Assembly: GCA_964391805.1 (NCBI GenBank)
Contig: CAYMNK010000001.1
Coordinates: 174,475 to 238,474, forward strand
Length of the DNA: 64,000 bases
Direction: 5' to 3'
Source of the DNA: RUG14300 sp964391805
Lineage (GTDB): Bacteria > Bacillota > Clostridia > Christensenellales > CAG-1252
Under the pieces are notes generated by a model. It saw only the letters and a program-made list of their open reading frames with translations. It made no database searches and was not told the origin of the DNA. Shown here piece by piece: positions 16,033 through 25,584 of this stretch. Numbering within the stretch: position 1 is the first letter of the stretch; each line of letters begins with the position of its first letter. Position numbers and translations under genes: made by a program.

Positions 16033-18552
16033 TTATACGGGGTTTTTTCTCGGTCTACCACGACGCTTTTTAGGTGGTTCTTCCGCACTTGCTTCGGGAG
16101 CAACCGAAGCTTGGGGCTCCGCTTCAACCTTCTTTTCTACAATGGGTGCTTGAGCCGGTTCGTCGCCGATAATAGGCGGTATTACTATTTCGGGCTTGGG
16201 TGCAACAGGTGCAGTCGGTTTTACCGGTGCATTTTCCTTAACTTGTTCGTTATTACCGTAATTATTTTCATAATTATTACCGTAACTGGGAACAGATTGA
16301 GAATTATATCCTGCTTGAGGTTGAGCTCCGTATCCGGAATTTTGTACCGAGCGTTGCTGATATCCGCTACGATTATAACCGCTATTATAGTTATTTTGTC
16401 CGTTATTATTGTAATTCGAACGATTATATCCGTTATTACGTTGGTTATATTGATTATTCTGTTGAGGTCTCCTATTATTCCTATTTTGATTAGGAATATA
16501 GGTCCTACCGGAATAATTATTGTTTTGTCTCGGTTGATTATATCCGCCTTGTGATTGACCTTGTGAATTATATCCGTTTTGCTGTTGCATTTGTTGGTTA
16601 TATCCACCCTGTTGTTGATTTTGTTGATAATAACCGCCTTGATACTGTCCTTGCTGATAATAACCGCCTTGTTGCTGGGGCGTACCTTGTTGATAATAAC
16701 CGCCTTGAGGTTGCATGCCCGGACGATAACTACCCGGTGTTCCGTACGGTGCCGATCCGTCAAGTTGATCACAGAAATAGTTTTCTTGATATTGAGAATT
16801 AGGTTGTCCGTAATACTGACCGTAGTTATAGTCAGGGTTATATTGCGGTTGAGCGTATCCTTGATATTGAGAATTATATTGAGGTGCCTTTTGTTGGTTA
16901 CGCTGACGAGGTTGACGTTCCGATGCTTGTTTCATCTCCTCGCGTTGATAACGTTCACGCTCCCTTATCATATCGGTGGTGGGATCGACCTCACCGGGCT
17001 TCAATTCTTCGTAAGGTTCACAGCCTAAGTACTCCATGAATCTCTTAAATCCGGCTAAGCCCTCTTCGTCGTCCTTAAATACGGCTGTACATCTCAATAC
17101 CTTCTCACAAATGTCGGATACGAAATCGTGTATCGCATTATCGACGTTAGCGGGATCGCTCTTATCGACTTCGGTCAAAAGTTTAACGATAAGCGGTCCA
17201 TACGGGCTCAACGGGTTATTAACGTCACTCAACGTCTTCTTGGTAATTTTGGTTCTACCGTAAACGATATCTTTGATTTGTTCAAAAATACCTGCAAGTC
17301 TACCTGGAAGTACAAAACAACCCATTACTTCGATAACTCCTATACCCTCTTTCTTGATAAAATGCATATCTTCTGTCGGGTGGAAAATACCATAAGGATG
17401 CTCTTCGTCTGTACGATTATTCCTAAGGAATAATTCGGCATAACAATCTCCTCTCTCAAGGTGGAAAACAGGGGTTATCGCATTATGCAACGTATCACCT
17501 GTATGGGAAATGATATTGCACTTCTCATCATTATATTCTTCCCATTTTTTATTAATAAAACTGACCGCTCTAATGAATTCGTCTTTGTCCTTAGTCTTAA
17601 CTCTCACAACCGAGTTGTACCAATCGAGAACGGAGAATTTTACACCCGGGAAATCATTGTGGAAATATTGAAGCTTCAGTGCCGACCTTAACTCGGGCAT
17701 AACCTTGGAGCCTGCTTGATAATGGTCGTGACTCAATATACTACCGCCTACAATGGGAAGCGGTGCATTGGAACTAACAAAATAATGAGGAATATTTTCC
17801 AACAACTCGAGCATTCTGCCAAATGCCTTATATCCCGACACCATCGGTCTATGTTGACCGTCAAACATTATACAATGTTGGTCGAAATATCTATAGGGAG
17901 AAAATTGCATATACCACACACCGTCGTTTTCTAACGGAATGGGGATATATCTCAAAGTTTGTCTTGCGGGATGATTAATTCTACCCGGATAGCCCAAATT
18001 CTCCTTACAGAGCATACACTTTGGATAATTAGTTTGAGGCATTGCCTTGGCTAATGCTATCTCTTTAGGATCTTTTTCGGGGCGTGCACAATTTACATTG
18101 ATATCCAATTTTCCTTTAACACCCTCGTAAGTCCAAGAAATATTGGTATCCAATAAAGGTTGATTGATATAGGTGCTGTTTATACAAAACTTATAAAACC
18201 ATGAGGTTGCCTCTCTAATACCGTCGGTAAGAACGATATCATCGAATCTATGAACAACACACGAAGGTGACGCCATAACATAACCCATCAACTTGGTCTT
18301 AAAACGCTCTTTACCGTATTCATCGATCATGCCGACGTGCAATGCGTAATCAGCAATTGGGGTAAGTAAATCTTTATAGAGATCTTCTTCAAATACTGCG
18401 GGAATGTCTACAGGTTCGGTTATTCCGAACAACTCTGCCATTTGGTTATTGGCATAATAACCATCCATAATATCGAGTTCGAGATTATCGATACCGTACC
18501 TAATTAACTGCGATATCTTGACAGCCAAAAGTTCTTTACTAATTAGTTCCAT
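16033..18552 (-). CDS. galT: UDP-glucose-hexose-1-phosphate uridylyltransferase (type 2) with Q/N/G/Y-rich tail and AT-hook-like end
   Basis: Residues 1 to about 520 are a complete GalT of the Bacillota type 2 family, the Leloir enzyme moving UMP between UDP-glucose and galactose 1-phosphate. The active-site region SILSHDHYQAG is at 271-281. Usual length is about 500 residues, but this protein has 839. Residues about 545-770 are a low-complexity stretch dominated by Gln, Asn, Gly and Tyr with repeated GGYYQQ units. Residues 771-826 are Pro/Ala/Glu-rich, and the end (827-839) is KKRRGRPRKNPV, the AT-hook core R-G-R-P in a basic context. No stop or frameshift separates the parts. GAGGA precedes the ATG. 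It diverges from galK, its pathway partner. Confidence 0.9.
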   Translation of the reverse strand: MELISKELLAVKISQLIRYGIDNLELDIMDGYYANNQMAELFGITEPVDIPAVFEEDLYKDLLTPIADYALHVGMIDEYGKERFKTKLMGYVMASPSCVVHRFDDIVLTDGIREATSWFYKFCINSTYINQPLLDTNISWTYEGVKGKLDINVNCARPEKDPKEIALAKAMPQTNYPKCMLCKENLGYPGRINHPARQTLRYIPIPLENDGVWYMQFSPYRYFDQHCIMFDGQHRPMVSGYKAFGRMLELLENIPHYFVSSNAPLPIVGGSILSHDHYQAGSKVMPELRSALKLQYFHNDFPGVKFSVLDWYNSVVRVKTKDKDEFIRAVSFINKKWEEYNDEKCNIISHTGDTLHNAITPVFHLERGDCYAELFLRNNRTDEEHPYGIFHPTEDMHFIKKEGIGVIEVMGCFVLPGRLAGIFEQIKDIVYGRTKITKKTLSDVNNPLSPYGPLIVKLLTEVDKSDPANVDNAIHDFVSDICEKVLRCTAVFKDDEEGLAGFKRFMEYLGCEPYEELKPGEVDPTTDMIRERERYQREEMKQASERQPRQRNQQKAPQYNSQYQGYAQPQYNPDYNYGQYYGQPNSQYQENYFCDQLDGSAPYGTPGSYRPGMQPQGGYYQQGTPQQQGGYYQQGQYQGGYYQQNQQQGGYNQQMQQQNGYNSQGQSQGGYNQPRQNNNYSGRTYIPNQNRNNRRPQQNNQYNQRNNGYNRSNYNNNGQNNYNSGYNRSGYQQRSVQNSGYGAQPQAGYNSQSVPSYGNNYENNYGNNEQVKENAPVKPTAPVAPKPEIVIPPIIGDEPAQAPIVEKKVEAEPQASVAPEASAEEPPKKRRGRPRKNPV

Positions 18553-18603
18553 AAAAAATCCTCGTATAATATTTTTATTTTAATTAAATTTTTTCTTTTT
18601 CCG

Positions 18604-18664
18604 TTGCAATGCATATGCTTTTGTGCTATAATCAATACTGTAACGAACACATACATATATGTTC
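18604..18664 (+). promoter_or_regulatory. galK promoter with an adjacent dyad
   Basis: TTGCAA (18604-18609) and TATAAT (18627-18632) are 17 bases apart and lead to galK-lgt-pncB. An imperfect dyad, GAACACATAC / ATATATGTTC, lies at 18645-18664 in the early transcribed region, where a repressor could act. The control of galactose genes by this site is inference. Confidence 0.6.
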
Positions 18665-18731
18665 TTTATTATACAAATAGAAACGCACATCGTTTTTATT
18701 TTCAATATAATTATAAAGGATGTTTATCAAA

Positions 18732-20015
18732 ATGGCAAGTACTATTTTAAATAATTTATCAAAAGATTCTATGCTTTATGAAAAAATTGCCGTTAATCCG
18801 GATTCTTACTTTTTCAAAAGAGTAGAAATCATTAGATCCAAGCATCAATCTCTGTTCGGTAATGCCGATAATTTGAGATATTTTTCTTCCCCCGGTAGAA
18901 TCGAAATTTGCGGTAACCACACCGACCACCAAAACGGTGAAGTATTATGTGCCTCCGTCAACCTCGATACCCTTGCGGTAGTCAGTCCTACTCAAGCATC
19001 GGAAATCGTTATTTGCTCAATTGGATATCCTATTATCAAGGTTGATTTGAACGATTTAAGTTTGGTTGATTGCGAAATCGGTTCAAGTACCGCTATCGTT
19101 AAAGGCGTTTGTAAGTATTTCGTAGATCACGGCTACAATATCAAAGGCTTCAACGCTTGTGCTACTTCTAACGTATTCAAGGGTGCAGGTATCTCGAGTT
19201 CGGCAAGTTTCGAATTACTCATTTGTACCATTTTAAACGAATTATTCAACGAAGGTAAAATCGATCCTATCGAAATGTCTGTTGCATCTCACTATGCCGA
19301 ATCGGTTTATTTCGGTAAACCGTGCGGATTGCTCGACCAATGTGCTATTGCTTTCGGTGGTATTTGTTATATCGATTTTAAATCGGGTATGCCCGAAGCT
19401 ACAAGCATTCCCGTTTCACTTCCCTTAAACGTCATCTTGGTAAATACCGAGGGCGACCACTCTAATCTTACCGATCAATATGCTCAAATCAGAATTGACA
19501 TGAACGATGTTGCTAAGCAATTCGGTAAAAAGGTTTTAAGAGAGGTTGACGAAAAGGACTTCTACGCAAATATGCCCGCCCTCCGCTCTAAAGTTAGCGG
19601 AAGAGCAATCTTGAGAGCTATCCATTTCTATAACGAAAATCGCAGAGTGGAAAATGCAAGAGATGCCGTTATCAACGGTGATATGGACGCATTTTGCGAG
19701 GCAATCAACGCATCGGGAGAGAGTAGTTTGGCTTATTTACAAAACTGCTATCCCTCGGGTGACTATGCTCAGGTTATTCCCTCCGCAGTTGAAGTTCTCA
19801 AGAGTTTAGAAGGAATCAAAGCGGGAAGAGTTCACGGCGGTGGATTCGCAGGAACCGTTTTAGCCTTAGGCGAAAAGACAGAAGAATTTACTCAGGGCAA
19901 AATCCTTGACAGGGTTTTCGGGCATGATAACTACTATGTAGTAAGCATTCGCCCTACAGGTGCTACCGAAATCACTAAGGAGTTATTACACGATGAACAA
20001 CTTATTATCCATTAA
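18732..20015 (+). CDS. galK: Galactokinase
   Basis: GHMP-family kinase that phosphorylates galactose at C1 for the Leloir pathway, working with the divergent galT. The galactose-binding signature appears as SPGRIEICGNHTDHQNGE near the N-terminus, the ATP-binding motif as KGAGISSSASFE (about residue 150), and the C-terminal motif as GGGFAGTVLAL. Length (427 aa from the chosen start) is slightly above the usual 390. I start it at the ATG at 18732, because an earlier in-frame ATG at 18720 overlaps the ribosome-binding site AAAGGA. The 3' end overlaps the lgt start. No galE is in the window. Confidence 0.9.
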   Translation: MASTILNNLSKDSMLYEKIAVNPDSYFFKRVEIIRSKHQSLFGNADNLRYFSSPGRIEICGNHTDHQNGEVLCASVNLDTLAVVSPTQASEIVICSIGYPIIKVDLNDLSLVDCEIGSSTAIVKGVCKYFVDHGYNIKGFNACATSNVFKGAGISSSASFELLICTILNELFNEGKIDPIEMSVASHYAESVYFGKPCGLLDQCAIAFGGICYIDFKSGMPEATSIPVSLPLNVILVNTEGDHSNLTDQYAQIRIDMNDVAKQFGKKVLREVDEKDFYANMPALRSKVSGRAILRAIHFYNENRRVENARDAVINGDMDAFCEAINASGESSLAYLQNCYPSGDYAQVIPSAVEVLKSLEGIKAGRVHGGGFAGTVLALGEKTEEFTQGKILDRVFGHDNYYVVSIRPTGATEITKELLHDEQLIIH

Positions 20016-20886
20016 TAGAATTGCCTTTAAAATAGGTAACCTTGAAATTTATTGGTATGGTATCATCATAACAGCTGCTATACTAATAGCTACCATTTAT
20101 TGCGTTTTTGAGTTCAAGCGTCATAAAGCATCGGTCGATTACGTACTTACCCTATTCTTATGGGTTATTCCCCTTGCAGTTATTTTTGCAAGATTAGCAT
20201 ACGTCATATTCCATCCGTCCGATTTCTTTCCTTTTGTAAGCGGTAATAGAGAAACATGGTGGGAAGGTTTCCTCAATATGTGGGATATTCGCAGTGGCGG
20301 TATAAGTATACTCGGGGCGATCCCCGGCGGTGCACTCGGAGCGTTCCTAAACCATATAACCAACAAAGAAAAAGTCAATTTCATGGAAGTATTGGATTGT
20401 TTAGCACCCGCTATGATTTTGGGGCAAGCATTAGGTAGATGGGGCAACTTCGTCAATCAAGAATTGTACGGTAAGATCGTAACCAATCCCGACTGGCAAT
20501 TTTTCCCCTTTGCCGTATACATCGAAAAAATGAGCGGTTGGTATCAAGCAACATTCTTCTATGAAATGGTACTCAACCTAATCGGATTTGCGATTTTGAT
20601 GGTTATCGGTAGGAAAGTTAAGAAAAATTTGGCAAGTTTGACGTTCTACCTAACCTACTATCTTGCAGTAAGATCATTTATGGAATCATTGAGATCGGAT
20701 GCGGTTGCCGCTAACGGAATCCGCGTAGGCGTGGTTGGTTGTGCAATAGGTGCAGTATTAGCCTTTACCGTTTTCATGTTGATTTGCTTCGATGTAATTA
20801 AAACCGGTGTTCCTAAGTACGCTATAGAGGCGGTTGATGAAAGTCCTACAGAACAAACGGATCAATCGGAAGAGAATAACGAATAA
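19993..20886 (+). CDS. lgt: Prolipoprotein diacylglyceryl transferase
   Basis: Integral membrane enzyme that moves diacylglycerol from phosphatidylglycerol to the lipobox cysteine of prelipoproteins. The product (297 aa) has about seven hydrophobic segments. The Lgt signature GRWGNFVNQELYG is present, and GGISILGAIPGGALGA is the conserved loop before it. I take the ATG at 19993, which has AAGGAG 10 bases upstream; the longer frame starts inside galK. It overlaps galK by 23 bases, so translation is coupled. A charged C-terminal tail (about 25 acidic residues) follows the last helix. Confidence 0.9.
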   Translation: MNNLLSINRIAFKIGNLEIYWYGIIITAAILIATIYCVFEFKRHKASVDYVLTLFLWVIPLAVIFARLAYVIFHPSDFFPFVSGNRETWWEGFLNMWDIRSGGISILGAIPGGALGAFLNHITNKEKVNFMEVLDCLAPAMILGQALGRWGNFVNQELYGKIVTNPDWQFFPFAVYIEKMSGWYQATFFYEMVLNLIGFAILMVIGRKVKKNLASLTFYLTYYLAVRSFMESLRSDAVAANGIRVGVVGCAIGAVLAFTVFMLICFDVIKTGVPKYAIEAVDESPTEQTDQSEENNE

Positions 20887-20910
20887 TGTAAAATCACTTA
20901 GGAGATAATT

Positions 20911-22332
20911 ATGAGAAATTTGACTTTATTGACAGACCTATACGAACTTACTATGATGTACGGGTATAAAAAGTCCGAAACAGATTATAAAGAAGCCGTT
21001 TTCGATCTATTTTTCCGCGGTACAACCGAAATAAGTTATGCCGTTGTTGCAGGTCTCGATCAAGCAATCGATTATATTCAAAATTTGCGTTTCGACGAGG
21101 ATGATATAGAATATTTGCGTTCGCTTAACTTGTTTGACGAAGAATTCCTCGCTATGCTCGGTGAAGATTTTAAATTCACAGGCGATATCTATGCAATGCC
21201 CGAGGGAAGTATCGTATATCCTAACGAGCCGATTATAACAGTTAAAGCACCCATTATCGAAGCACAACTTATAGAAACTGCCCTACTTTGTATCATCAAT
21301 CACCAAACCTTGATCGCTACTAAGGCAAGTAAAATAGTTCAAAACACATCCTCCACCGTAATGGAATTCGGTTTGAGAAGAGCACAAGGTCCCGATGCAG
21401 GTATTTACGGAGCAAGAGCCGCCCTTATAAGCGGTTGTTCGTCTACAAGTAACGTACTTGCGGGCAAAATGTTCAATATTCCCATTTCGGGAACGCATGC
21501 CCATAGTTGGGTTATGAGTTTCCCCGATGAGATTACCGCATTTAGAGAATATGCAAAACTATTTCCCGATGCTTGTTTGCTTTTGGTAGACACCTACGAC
21601 ACACTCGAACAAGGTATTCCGAATGCTATTACCGTTTTCAAAGAATTAAGAGCAAGCGGACACAAACCTTTAGGTATCAGAATCGACAGCGGTGACCTTG
21701 CTTATTTGTGCAACAAAGCAAGAGAAATGCTCGATGCTAACGGTTTCGAAGATGCAATTATTTGTGCAAGCGGTGACATTGACGAAAACGTACTTATCTC
21801 TCTAAATCAACAGGGAGCAAAAATCGACTCATACGGAATCGGTACTAAGTTAATTACAAGTTATTCTAACCCTGCTTTGGGCGGTGTATATAAACTCGCC
21901 GCAATCACCGAAAACGGTGTTTTGACTCCTAAACTAAAAATAAGTAACACTATGATAAAGGTTACCAATCCGGGACTCAAAAAGGTGGTAAGATTCTACG
22001 ATAACGAATCGGGTAAGGCAATTGCCGACCTAATAATGCTAAAGGACGAAATCAATCCTCAAGGCGAACCCTATAGAATATTCGATCCCGAAAATCCTTG
22101 GAAAGAAAAAACTGTCGTCAATTACCATGTAGAAGAATTACAAGTTCCCGTATTTATTAACGGAGAGTTGGTATACAACAGACCTACTCTTAAAGAGATT
22201 CAAGCATTCCACAAGCAATGCATCGACAATATGTGGGAACAATATAAGAGAATAACAAACCCGCATATCTATAAAGTTGACCTATCTCAAAAACTTTATG
22301 ACTTAAAAATGGAATTATTAAAACGCAAATAA
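20911..22332 (+). CDS. pncB: Nicotinate phosphoribosyltransferase
   Basis: Makes nicotinate mononucleotide from nicotinate and PRPP in the NAD salvage pathway. The 473-residue protein opens MRNLTLLTDLYELTMMYGY, typical of the Gram-positive PncB. The sequence DTYDTLEQGIPNA and IRIDSGDL (about residues 245-260) mark the phosphoribosyl-binding half, and the C-terminal half keeps the ADLIML and RPTL segments of the family. AGGAG precedes the start, and the gene lies 24 bases after lgt. It is the last gene of the galK operon and ends at a bidirectional terminator. Confidence 0.92.
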   Translation: MRNLTLLTDLYELTMMYGYKKSETDYKEAVFDLFFRGTTEISYAVVAGLDQAIDYIQNLRFDEDDIEYLRSLNLFDEEFLAMLGEDFKFTGDIYAMPEGSIVYPNEPIITVKAPIIEAQLIETALLCIINHQTLIATKASKIVQNTSSTVMEFGLRRAQGPDAGIYGARAALISGCSSTSNVLAGKMFNIPISGTHAHSWVMSFPDEITAFREYAKLFPDACLLLVDTYDTLEQGIPNAITVFKELRASGHKPLGIRIDSGDLAYLCNKAREMLDANGFEDAIICASGDIDENVLISLNQQGAKIDSYGIGTKLITSYSNPALGGVYKLAAITENGVLTPKLKISNTMIKVTNPGLKKVVRFYDNESGKAIADLIMLKDEINPQGEPYRIFDPENPWKEKTVVNYHVEELQVPVFINGELVYNRPTLKEIQAFHKQCIDNMWEQYKRITNPHIYKVDLSQKLYDLKMELLKRK

Positions 22333-22340
22333 TAGACATA

Positions 22341-22370
22341 AAAAAAAGAACTCTCGCGAGTTCTTTTTTT
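22341..22370. terminator. Bidirectional terminator between pncB and rny
   Basis: A perfect 13-bp stem, AAAAAAAGAACTC / GAGTTCTTTTTTT, with a TCGC loop. It serves the convergent genes pncB (+) and rny (-). Confidence 0.9.
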
Positions 22371-22396
22371 ATGAGCAAATGCTCTTAGTTACAGTG

Positions 22397-23998
22397 TTAT
22401 TTTGCAATTTCAATACTACGCAACTCTCTTATAACGCAAACCTTGATTTGTCCCGGATAGTCCAATTCGGTCTCCAACCTCTTGGCAATCTCTTTTGCGG
22501 TAAAGTAAGTCTTACTATCATTAACCTCGTCAGGCTTGACCATAACTCTGATCTCTCGACCTGCTTGGATAGCGTAGGATGATTCGACTCCGGGGAAATC
22601 GTTAGCAATTCTTTCGATACTCTCAAGTCTCTTGACGTAATTCTCGATCGAATCTCTTCTTGCACCCGGTCTTGCACTGCTGATTGCATCGGCAGCTTGT
22701 ACTATCATTGCTATTAACGTCTTAGCCTCTACATCGCCGTGGTGTGCTTGGATAGCATGGATAACTTGAGCGTTTTCTTTATATTTCTTGGCTAATTCGA
22801 CACCGATAGATATATGGGTACCCTCGACTTCATGGTCGATTGCTTTACCTATATCGTGAAGCAAACCCGCTCTCTTAGCAATTTTAACATCTGCACCGAG
22901 TTCGGCTGCAATAATTCCCGATATATAGGATACCTCGAGGGAGTGCTGTAATACGTTTTGTCCGTAACTTGTACGATACTTCAAACGTCCTAATAGCTTG
23001 ACTAATTCGGGATGTAAATGCATAATGCCCGAATCATAGACTGCTAATTCGCCTGCCTCTTTCATCTGATTCTCAATGTCAACTTTGACTTTATCGACAA
23101 CCTCTTCAATCTTTGCCGGGTGAATTCTACCGTCGGCAATAAGCCTTTCGAGCGATACACGTGCAATTTCACGTCTAACCGGATCGAATGCCGATAGCGT
23201 AACTACATCGGGTGTATCGTCAATAATTACATCCACGCCTGTAGCGTTTTCGAGTGATCTAATGTTTCTACCGACTCTACCGATAATTCTACCTTTCATT
23301 TCCTCGTTAGGAATGGGTACTACCGATATGGCTACTTCGGATACTTGGTCGGTGGCACACTTTTGAATTGCCAATGCAATCAAATTCTTTGCCTTCTTCT
23401 CCGCCTCATCCTTCGCTTGAGCCTCGATATTCTTAGCAGTCTCATAAGCGTCCTTTTTGGCATCCTCTACTATTTGTTGAACAAGTTCGGCTTTTGCCTC
23501 GTCACGAGTCAATCCCGCCACTCTCTCGAGTTCTTGTTCGATGCCTTGCTCTTTAACCTTAAGACTCTCTTGATATTTGGTCAATTCTTTATCTCTGTTT
23601 TCAAGTTGAATCTTACGATTTTCCGCATCTTGAAGTTTACTGTCTAATGCACCTTCTTTGCGGTTGAGTTGCTCCTCTCTCGATTGTAAACGACTTTCGG
23701 TTCTCGATAACTCCGCTCTTCTATCTCTGGTTTCTCTGTCCAATTCACTGCGAAGTCTATGCTGTTCTTCTTTTGCTTCCAACAGAGCCTCTTTACGCAA
23801 TTGCTTTGCCTCAACTCTGCCTTCATCGACTATGCGTTTTGCCTCTTCTTTTGCGCCGTTAAATTTGTTGCGTAAATAGATGCGGTAGCTGATAAACGTA
23901 ACTAAAAATCCTACAATACATGCAGCAACTGCAATCAATGCAACTCCATACCACGGCATAGCAGACAACAACACGGTCGAAACCATACTGTTAATCAT
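22397..23998 (-). CDS. rny: Ribonuclease Y
   Basis: Membrane-tethered endoribonuclease that starts mRNA turnover. One N-terminal membrane helix (about residues 12-35) is followed by a long Glu/Lys/Arg coiled coil to about residue 190, a KH domain (about 205-270, with GRIIGRVGRNI), and an HD domain with HDIGKAIDHEVEG at about residue 380. Length 533 residues is normal. The start is set at the ATG at 23998, since AGGAGG lies 7 bases upstream; a reading frame 12 codons longer lacks a site. In many Bacillota rny follows recA, as here. It is separated from recA by a roughly 500-base repeat-filled gap. Confidence 0.95.
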   Translation of the reverse strand: MINSMVSTVLLSAMPWYGVALIAVAACIVGFLVTFISYRIYLRNKFNGAKEEAKRIVDEGRVEAKQLRKEALLEAKEEQHRLRSELDRETRDRRAELSRTESRLQSREEQLNRKEGALDSKLQDAENRKIQLENRDKELTKYQESLKVKEQGIEQELERVAGLTRDEAKAELVQQIVEDAKKDAYETAKNIEAQAKDEAEKKAKNLIALAIQKCATDQVSEVAISVVPIPNEEMKGRIIGRVGRNIRSLENATGVDVIIDDTPDVVTLSAFDPVRREIARVSLERLIADGRIHPAKIEEVVDKVKVDIENQMKEAGELAVYDSGIMHLHPELVKLLGRLKYRTSYGQNVLQHSLEVSYISGIIAAELGADVKIAKRAGLLHDIGKAIDHEVEGTHISIGVELAKKYKENAQVIHAIQAHHGDVEAKTLIAMIVQAADAISSARPGARRDSIENYVKRLESIERIANDFPGVESSYAIQAGREIRVMVKPDEVNDSKTYFTAKEIAKRLETELDYPGQIKVCVIRELRSIEIAK

Positions 23999-24231
23999 TA
24001 CTGAACCTCCTAATATTCTATTTTCAAGCAACAAGCATTATATAAATCAAGATACCTACCAAACAATGCCTTTGGCGGTACCAAAACGGAATAACGCTGA
24101 ATATACCTTATAAATTATACACCCATTTTAAGCAACTGTCAATATCGATTTTATTTTATTTTATTATTATTTATATTATTTATTATTAATTTTATAGTGT
24201 AGATATATAAATATTAATTATTAGGATAAAT

Positions 24232-24454
24232 GGAACGTAAGTTTCGCTACTTAAAATCGTTCGCAAGATACCAAATTATCTTTTTGTTACCGTCCAAGAT
24301 ACTGCTCGGTTGCCTTACACTGCTACGCAGTTCGACTACAGACTTTGTCTTCCGCTCAGTATGACGGGACGGAAACAAGTATGACGGCGAACGAAATTCC
24401 GCTCAGTATGACTTTTGATGATGCTGTACTATGCATTCTTCTGCTCAGTATGAC
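24232..24454. repeat. Dispersed repeat copy B with three end copies
   Basis: The gap of about 530 bases between rny and recA (24000-24529) holds only repeats and a weak recA terminator. The right-half module (CGTTCGCAAGATACCAAA ... GCTCAGTATGAC) ends at 24365. Two extra copies of the end sequence GCTCAGTATGAC lie at 24401-24412 and 24443-24454. The left terminal repeat is not intact, so this is a degenerate or nested insertion. The stem seen in copies A and C is not preserved here. Confidence 0.6.
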
Positions 24455-24463
24455 ATAAAGAAA

Positions 24464-24499
24464 TTCACCCCCGCACGATACTTCAAGTGCCGAGGTGAA
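24464..24499 (-). terminator. Probable recA terminator
   Basis: TTCACC / GGTGAA plus inner GCAC / GTGC form an interrupted stem after the recA stop; on the minus strand it is followed by TTTCTTT. It is less regular than the other terminators of the window. Confidence 0.45.
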
Positions 24500-24529
24500 A
24501 ATACTTATTTTTAGAAAGATTGTTTTATC

Positions 24530-25573
24530 TTATTTATTGTTTTCTTCTGTTGATTCGCCTTTCAAACTCTTTTTGATAAGGTCCTCGATTTCAAGAAGCA
24601 AATCAGGATTATCGCTAAGATATTGAATGGTTTTATCTCTACCTTGTCCGATCTTATCGCCGTTATAACTGAACCAACTACCCGTTTTTTGGATAATGCC
24701 TTGTTCAACACCTAAGTCTACAATACATCCTGCGCGGGAAATACCCTTACCGTAGATGATGTCGAATTCGGCAGTTCTAAAAGGCGGTGCCATCTTGTTT
24801 TTGATAACCTTGATGACTGTCTTATTACCGACTACATCAGCTCCGTCTTTCAAAGCATCCTTTTTACGAACGTCCATTCTAACACTCGAATAAAATTTCA
24901 AAGCTTTACCGCCTGGAGTAGTTTCGGGATTACCGAACATAATGCCGACCTTTTCTCTGAGTTGGTTGATAAAAATCAAACATGTATTTGTCTTGCTAAT
25001 TATGGCAGTTAATTTTCTTAAGGCTTGTGACATAAGTCTTGCTTGTAGACCTACGTGATTTGCAGCCATATCGCCCTCGATTTCGGCTTTCGGTGTAAGT
25101 GCGGCTACAGAGTCGACTACTATGATATCGATTGCCGATGAACGTACAAGTGCTTCTACAATATCGAGCGCTTGTTCGCCGTTGTCGGGTTGAGAAACGA
25201 GAAGATCATCGATTTTAACACCGAGATTTTGAGCATAACGTGGATCTAATGCATGTTCGGCATCGATGAAAGCAGCCGTACCGCCCATCTTTTGTGCTTC
25301 GGCAATTATATGTAAACAAACCGTGGTTTTACCCGAACTTTCAGGTCCGTATACCTCGATAACTCTGCCTCTCGGCACACCGCCTACACCCAATGCAAGG
25401 TCAAGGCTTAAACAACCGGTAGGAATGACTTCGACGTCTTGTGTAAAGTCATCGTTAAGTTTCATTATAGCACCCTTACCGAAATTCTTTTCTATCATTG
25501 CCAATGCATTTTCAAGCGCTTTGGCTTTATCGGTCGGTTCTACTACTTCGGTATTCTTTTTCTTTTCTGCCAT
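24530..25573 (-). CDS. recA: DNA recombinase RecA
   Basis: Forms filaments on single-stranded DNA, promotes strand exchange and triggers LexA cleavage. Walker A GPESSGKTT is at about residues 75-83. Walker B is IIVVDSVAAL. Loop L2 contains the GNPETTPGGKALKF signature, and the protein is 347 residues, the usual length. No intein or insertion is seen. The short acidic C-terminal tail ends GESTEENNK. It lies 11 bases after the cinA-domain gene and belongs to the conserved pgsA-cinA-recA-rny series. No GAAC-N4-GTTC SOS box is obvious directly upstream, since the gene is internal to the operon. Confidence 0.97.
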   Translation of the reverse strand: MAEKKKNTEVVEPTDKAKALENALAMIEKNFGKGAIMKLNDDFTQDVEVIPTGCLSLDLALGVGGVPRGRVIEVYGPESSGKTTVCLHIIAEAQKMGGTAAFIDAEHALDPRYAQNLGVKIDDLLVSQPDNGEQALDIVEALVRSSAIDIIVVDSVAALTPKAEIEGDMAANHVGLQARLMSQALRKLTAIISKTNTCLIFINQLREKVGIMFGNPETTPGGKALKFYSSVRMDVRKKDALKDGADVVGNKTVIKVIKNKMAPPFRTAEFDIIYGKGISRAGCIVDLGVEQGIIQKTGSWFSYNGDKIGQGRDKTIQYLSDNPDLLLEIEDLIKKSLKGESTEENNK

Positions 25574-25584
25574 AGTTATTCTCC

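Noticed and set aside
16221..16802. Long open frames on both strands within the galT tail (up to 183 codons)
   Set aside because: They arise from the low-complexity Q/N/G/Y codons read in other frames, lack ribosome-binding sites and show no domain.
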